9,359 nucleotides of DNA from an uncultured Amylibacter sp. (GTDB lineage Bacteria > Pseudomonadota > Alphaproteobacteria > Rhodobacterales > Rhodobacteraceae). Made by a program: the position numbers and the translations under genes. Positions 5,705 to 9,359 of this stretch are shown one piece after another; position 1 is the first letter of the stretch, and each line of letters begins with the position of its first letter. The stretch covers positions 1 to 9,359 of the forward strand of contig CALDZS010000088.1 in the NCBI GenBank assembly GCA_937944065.1, written 5' to 3'. The notes beneath the pieces were generated by a model, which ran no database searches, was not told the DNA's origin, and saw only the letters and a list, made by a program, of their open reading frames with translations.

Positions 5705-6127
5705 ATGATCAAATACACCCTTAAATGTGACCAAGGACACGAATTCGACAGCTGGTTTGGATCAGCTGCCGATTTCGATAAATTGTTGTCTACATCCATG
5801 ATCACATGTTCAATCTGTGGCACATTGGGTGTCGAAAAGACCATCATGGCACCACAAGTCAGTACAGCGCGTAAGCAGTCCAAAGCCGGAGTTTTGTCAG
5901 CACCCGCATCGCCCGCCGAACAAGCACTGGCAGAAATGCGCAAGCAAGTCGAAGCCAACAGCGAAAACGTTGGGACCAACTTTGCCACCGAAGCGCGAAA
6001 AATTCATGATGGCGATGCCCCCGCACGAGCCATAATTGGCGAGGCAAAAATCGAAGAGGCGAAGGCCTTGGTCGAGGACGGTGTCGAGATTGTACCACTG
6101 CCTTGGGGTCGCAAGCGAACGAACTAG
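5705..6127 (+). CDS. DUF1178 family protein
   Basis: A 140-residue cytoplasmic protein of the DUF1178 family, common in Alpha- and Betaproteobacteria. The N-terminus MIKYTLKCDQGHEFDSWFGSAADFDKL with C8 and H12, then CSIC (C35, C38), suggests a small zinc-ribbon-like module (about residues 1-50). A variable Ala-rich linker follows, and then the conserved C-terminal part NVGTNFATEARKIHDGDAPARAIIGEA...EEAKALVEDGVEIVPLPW (88-134). No enzymatic role is known to me for this family, and it is not an enzyme by any motif I can see. The ATG at 5705 has a weak TAGG eight bases upstream and coincides with the conserved family start. It follows gcrA by 33 bases on the same strand, possibly co-transcribed despite the small hairpin between them. 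The family is sure; the role is unknown. Confidence 0.9.
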   Translation: MIKYTLKCDQGHEFDSWFGSAADFDKLLSTSMITCSICGTLGVEKTIMAPQVSTARKQSKAGVLSAPASPAEQALAEMRKQVEANSENVGTNFATEARKIHDGDAPARAIIGEAKIEEAKALVEDGVEIVPLPWGRKRTN

Positions 6128-6168
6128 TCTGTGTCGTCGGTTTCCCTTGCTCTTTTCCATCCTGTTCG

Positions 6169-6210
6169 GTAGGCCAACTGGCAAAACAATATGACCAAAA
6201 AGGGCCTTAC
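6169..6210 (+). promoter_or_regulatory. Possible lysC leader stem covering the ribosome binding site
   Basis: GTAGGCC (6169-6175) can pair with GGCCTTAC (6203-6210), giving seven base pairs with one bulged T. The 3' arm includes part of the lysC Shine-Dalgarno AAGGG (6200-6204), so folding would hide it. There is no match to the lysine riboswitch core that I can recognise. Pairing was judged by eye. Confidence 0.25.
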
Positions 6211-6212
6211 TT

Positions 6213-7448
6213 ATGTCACGTGTGGTGATGAAATTCGGTGGAACATCTGTTGCTGACCTAGACCGGATCGCGAATGCGGCCAAGAAGGTTGAACAAGAAG
6301 TAGCAAACGGTCACGAAGTGGTTGTAATCGTATCAGCGATGTCTGGAAAAACCAACGAGTTGGTTGGCTGGGTGCGTGAAACATCTGATATGCATGACCG
6401 CGCAGAATATGATGCGATCGTCTCAAGCGGTGAAAACATCACGGCTGGACTGTTGGCGCAACGCCTGAAGGAAATGGGTATCAGCGCGCGCAGTTGGCAA
6501 GGCTGGCAAGTGCCAGTGCAAACGACAGGCGCGCACGAGGCTGCACGGATCGAAGGCATCCCATCAGACAATTTGGACGCCTCGTTTGCAAGCGGTCACA
6601 AAGTGGCTGTGGTTGCAGGATTTCAAGGCATCGGCCCTGACGGGCGCATCACCACACTAGGCCGCGGTGGTTCTGACACGACAGCGGTGGCCTTTGCCGC
6701 AGCGTTGGATGCGGTACGCTGTGATATCTACACCGACGTAGACGGGATTTATACAACCGACCCACGCATCGTTTCGACCGCGCGAAAAATTCGCAAAATT
6801 TCCTATGAAGAAATGTTGGAACTGGCATCATTGGGAGCTAAAGTTCTGCAAACACGATCAGTTGAACTGGCAATGCGCTATAAGGTGCCGTTGCGTGTTC
6901 TATCAAGCTTTGAAGACGATATATCAGAAACAGCAGGCACATTGGTCTGCGACGAGGAGGACACAATGGAAAGCAAAGTTGTACACGGGATCGCCTATTC
7001 AAAAGACGAAGCCAAAGTTACCCTAGTCTCTGTTGCCGACCGCCCAGGTATAGCTGCCGCGATCTTTGGCCCCTTGGCAGATGCAGGCGTCAATGTGGAT
7101 ATGATCGTTCAGAACATTTCCGAAGATGGCCGTACCGACATGACATTCTCTTGTCCCGTCGATCAAGTACCACACGCGCTCAAGGCAATGGACGAGGCGA
7201 AGATGGATTTGAACTTTGAGAAAATTGTCACAGATACCGAAGTTGCCAAAGTATCTATGGTTGGCGTCGGAATGCGCTCACACGCTGGGGTTGCAGCCAA
7301 GATGTTCAAAATTTTGGCCAACGAAGGCGTGAATATCCAGGTTATCACTACATCAGAGATCAAAGTTTCTGTGTTGGTTGATCGGAAATATATGGAACTT
7401 GCCGTCCGCGCGTTGCATGATGCGTTTGAACTGGAAACAGCGGCATAG
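6213..7448 (+). CDS. lysC: Aspartate kinase (aspartokinase)
   Basis: A 411-residue monofunctional aspartokinase that phosphorylates aspartate with ATP, the first step toward diaminopimelate/lysine, threonine and methionine. The amino acid kinase domain (about 1-250) shows KFGGTS (7-12), VSSGENI (70-76), TTLGRGGSDTTAV (147-159) and TDVDGIYTTDPRIV (174-187). Two ACT regulatory domains follow (about 267-340 and 347-411), with GPLADAGVNVDMIVQN (286-301) and ILANEGVNIQVITTSEIKVSVLV (367-389) as typical effector-binding segments, so feedback control by lysine and threonine is expected. AAGGG at 6200-6204 lies eight bases from the ATG. There is no homoserine dehydrogenase domain. ptsP begins six bases after the stop, a gene order seen in many alphaproteobacteria. 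An internal ribosome binding site and in-frame ATG at codon 252 may produce a separate regulatory subunit (own entry). Confidence 0.97.
   Translation: MSRVVMKFGGTSVADLDRIANAAKKVEQEVANGHEVVVIVSAMSGKTNELVGWVRETSDMHDRAEYDAIVSSGENITAGLLAQRLKEMGISARSWQGWQVPVQTTGAHEAARIEGIPSDNLDASFASGHKVAVVAGFQGIGPDGRITTLGRGGSDTTAVAFAAALDAVRCDIYTDVDGIYTTDPRIVSTARKIRKISYEEMLELASLGAKVLQTRSVELAMRYKVPLRVLSSFEDDISETAGTLVCDEEDTMESKVVHGIAYSKDEAKVTLVSVADRPGIAAAIFGPLADAGVNVDMIVQNISEDGRTDMTFSCPVDQVPHALKAMDEAKMDLNFEKIVTDTEVAKVSMVGVGMRSHAGVAAKMFKILANEGVNIQVITTSEIKVSVLVDRKYMELAVRALHDAFELETAA
6955..6968 (+). promoter_or_regulatory. Internal ribosome binding site and start for an aspartokinase beta subunit
   Basis: AGGAGG (6955-6960), five bases, then an in-frame ATG at 6966-6968 (lysC codon 252). 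This is the best Shine-Dalgarno match near any start in the window. The start lies at the junction between the kinase and ACT domains and would give a 160-residue protein (6966-7448) holding both ACT domains. Corynebacterium and Bacillus aspartokinases of the alpha2beta2 type use an in-frame internal start at nearly the same place. Whether it is used here is inferred. Confidence 0.55.
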
Positions 7449-7454
7449 TCCATT

Positions 7455-9359
7455 ATGGCCATTTTGGCAGGGAATTCATCCCGAGACCTATTAAAGAAAT
7501 TACGTGAAACTCTTGCTGGAGACGGCGATGGGCAGGAACGGCTGGACTATATTGTGGGCCTTGTCGCCGACAGTATGAATACATCAGTCTGTTCAATCTA
7601 TTTGCGCCGTGATCGTGAAACGCTAGAGCTGTGCGCGACCGAAGGGCTAAAGCAAGAATCTGTGCACCAAACACGCCTACGGGTCGGCGAAGGTTTGGTT
7701 GGCAAAGTCGCCAAGAAGGCATCCCCGATCAATTCAGCCAATGCCCCCCAGGAAAAAGGGTTCCGTTACATGCCCGAGACTGGCGAGGAACTGTACACCA
7801 GTTTCTTGGCTGTTCCTATCCAGCGCTTGGGTGAAGTTTTGGGCGTTCTGGTCGTGCAAAACAAAGAATCACGCATTTTTTCCGAAGACGAAGTTTACGC
7901 CCTCGAAGTCGTTGCAATGATCTTGGCCGAAATGAAAGAGCTGGGCGCATTTGTAGGCGCTGGCGAGGCGATGACAGCCCCGCACAAGCGCCCGCATTCC
8001 TTTGAGGCAACCATCGCCCAAGAAGGTGCTGCACGGGGTGTTGCGTTGATGCATGACCCCCAGATCGTCGTGTCTAATCTGGTTGCCGATGATCCAGAGC
8101 AAGAAAAAGCACGCTTGGCCGAAGCTATGGATCAATTGCGGTTGAACGTGGACGAGTTGTTATCGAATAATTCCGTCGGAGGTAAAGATCAGACCGACGT
8201 GTTAGAAGCGTATCGCATGTTCGCTAATTCCAAAGGCTGGAACGGGCGATTAAACGCATCCATCGATCGTGGATTGACAGCAGAGGTTGCTGTCGAAAAG
8301 GAACAATCAAGCACGCGCGCGCGCATGGAACGATCCCCCGATCCATATTTGCGCGAACGGTTGCACGACTTTGACGATCTGTCGAACCGCTTGTTACGAC
8401 TGCTGACGGGACAAGGACGCAAGGCGGATGATCCCGTGCCAGAGGGCGCCATCCTTGTGGCGCGTAATATCGGCCCAGCAGAGCTGTTAGAGTATGGCAA
8501 AAAACTACGCGGCATCGTTTTGGAAGAAGGTTCGGTCGGCTCTCATGCTGCGATCATCGCGCGGGCTTGGGCAATTCCGATGATGATCCATGTAGAACCG
8601 ATCACCCGCGAAGCCCTAAACGGCGACGTAATTCTGATCGACGGTGATCAATCGAAGGTTCACTTGCGTCCCACTGACGAAGTGGCCAGCGCGTTTAACG
8701 ACAAATTGGCAATGTTGGCCAAAGAACAAAACAAATATATCGCCATCCGCGGCGAAAAAGCGACCACCACAGATGGTGTGACCATTGGCATGCAAATGAA
8801 TGCGGGCCTTTTGGTCGATCTACCAAGTCTAGAGAACTCAGGCGCCGAAGGTGTTGGATTATTCCGCACAGAGTTGCAGTTCTTGATGCGCAACGCCATG
8901 CCACGACGTGACGAATTGGCCGAGTTATATGGCCGCGTGATGAACGCTGCAGGCGACAAGCGTGTGACATTCAGAACCCTTGATATCGGGTCGGACAAAG
9001 TCCTGTCATATATGAAGAATATCAAAGAACCAAACCCAGCCATGGGGTGGCGCGCCATTCGGCTAGGGTTAGAAAAACCCGGTGTGATGAAGATGCAATT
9101 GCAGGCTTTGTTGCGTGGCGCCAATGGCCGTCCGATAAACATCATGTTCCCGTTCATCGCACAGTTTGACGAATTTCGGGATGCCAAAGCAATCTTGGAT
9201 CAAGTTGTGGAAAATGAACGCCGCCTCGGTCATACGCTGCCGTCAGACCTGAAGGTCGGTGCGATGCTGGAAACACCCAGCCTTGCATTTGCACCTGATC
9301 AGTTTTTCGAAATGTGCGATTTCATCTCTATTGGTGGCAATGATTTGAAACAGTTTTTC
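7455..9359 (+). CDS. ptsP: PTS-Ntr enzyme I (PEP-protein phosphotransferase with GAF domain), partial
   Basis: The frame is open from ATG 7455 to the right edge: 635 codons, no stop, so the C-terminal end is missing. Residues about 25-165 form a GAF domain, which in related PtsP proteins senses nitrogen status (glutamine). The enzyme I part follows: an N-terminal helical region (about 190-320, GAARGVA near 191), the phosphohistidine segment EEGSVGSHAAIIARAWAIP with H364, then the PEP-binding barrel with EGVGLFRTEL (465-474), FRTLDIGSDK (506-515), NPAMGWRAIR (527-536), NIMFPFI (562-568) and GGNDLKQFF (627-635). The catalytic Cys near the end lies outside. The enzyme moves phosphate from PEP to NPr and then EIIA-Ntr, a regulatory rather than sugar-uptake chain. 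It lies six bases after lysC with no clear Shine-Dalgarno sequence, so translation may be coupled to lysC. Confidence 0.96.
   Translation, partial: MAILAGNSSRDLLKKLRETLAGDGDGQERLDYIVGLVADSMNTSVCSIYLRRDRETLELCATEGLKQESVHQTRLRVGEGLVGKVAKKASPINSANAPQEKGFRYMPETGEELYTSFLAVPIQRLGEVLGVLVVQNKESRIFSEDEVYALEVVAMILAEMKELGAFVGAGEAMTAPHKRPHSFEATIAQEGAARGVALMHDPQIVVSNLVADDPEQEKARLAEAMDQLRLNVDELLSNNSVGGKDQTDVLEAYRMFANSKGWNGRLNASIDRGLTAEVAVEKEQSSTRARMERSPDPYLRERLHDFDDLSNRLLRLLTGQGRKADDPVPEGAILVARNIGPAELLEYGKKLRGIVLEEGSVGSHAAIIARAWAIPMMIHVEPITREALNGDVILIDGDQSKVHLRPTDEVASAFNDKLAMLAKEQNKYIAIRGEKATTTDGVTIGMQMNAGLLVDLPSLENSGAEGVGLFRTELQFLMRNAMPRRDELAELYGRVMNAAGDKRVTFRTLDIGSDKVLSYMKNIKEPNPAMGWRAIRLGLEKPGVMKMQLQALLRGANGRPINIMFPFIAQFDEFRDAKAILDQVVENERRLGHTLPSDLKVGAMLETPSLAFAPDQFFEMCDFISIGGNDLKQFF

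Noticed and set aside
6128..6212. Lysine riboswitch ahead of lysC
   Set aside because: The gap is only 85 bases and I cannot recognise the riboswitch core; only a simple stem is possible.
8660..9187. A 175-codon open frame on the minus strand inside ptsP
   Set aside because: It lies wholly opposite the clearly recognisable enzyme I domain, has no recognisable protein motif and no convincing ribosome binding site. It is a by-product of codon use in ptsP.
1..9359. Mobile elements, CRISPR arrays, tRNA or rRNA genes, or a defence or secondary-metabolite cluster
   Set aside because: No transposase-like proteins, terminal repeats, regularly spaced repeats or cloverleaf-like sequences were seen; the genes are mainly conserved housekeeping types.

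Overview
The window looks like chromosomal DNA from a marine alphaproteobacterium of the Rhodobacteraceae (roseobacter group). The main evidence is a full-length GcrA, which is essentially restricted to Alphaproteobacteria, together with the DUF1178 protein, the lysC-ptsP gene order and the rhomboid/GFA/DUF2927 protein types. Base composition is moderate (about half G+C by eye), which would fit the lower-GC roseobacters. The genus is an inference. I see no mobile element, CRISPR array, rRNA or tRNA, and no gene-free stretch longer than about 125 bases.

Layout. (1) Bases 1-1340, plus strand: the C-terminal end of a rhomboid-family membrane protein, a GFA/CENP-V-fold zinc protein and an exported DUF2927 protein. 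They overlap head to tail (ATGA and TGATG junctions) and probably form one operon. (2) Bases 1344-3998, minus strand: an operon read argD (acetylornithine aminotransferase), argF (ornithine carbamoyltransferase), then a cysteine hydrolase of the isochorismatase fold. All junctions overlap, so translation is probably coupled. It converges on the first operon with only 3 bases between stop codons. (3) Bases 3999-4119: a compact divergent promoter region. (4) Bases 4120-5007, plus strand: an EamA/DMT-family permease. (5) Bases 5008-6127: gcrA, the cell-cycle transcription regulator, with a promoter region carrying DnaA-box-like and CtrA-half-site-like sequences, then a small DUF1178 zinc-ribbon-like protein. 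(6) Bases 6213-9359: lysC (aspartate kinase) and, 6 bases later, ptsP (enzyme I of the nitrogen PTS), which is cut by the window end after 635 codons.

How the genes fit together. argD and argF are two steps of arginine synthesis. ArgD-type enzymes often also act as the succinyldiaminopimelate aminotransferase of lysine synthesis, so argD and lysC touch the same pathway. PtsP begins a phosphorelay that reports nitrogen status. GcrA controls cell-cycle genes. The region is mostly housekeeping and I do not see an obviously new multi-gene system. The items most worth a second look are the probable internal translation start for a separate aspartokinase regulatory subunit, the regulatory-site cluster ahead of gcrA, the hydrolase coupled to argF, the face-to-face promoter elements between argD and the permease gene, and a possible leader structure over the lysC ribosome binding site.
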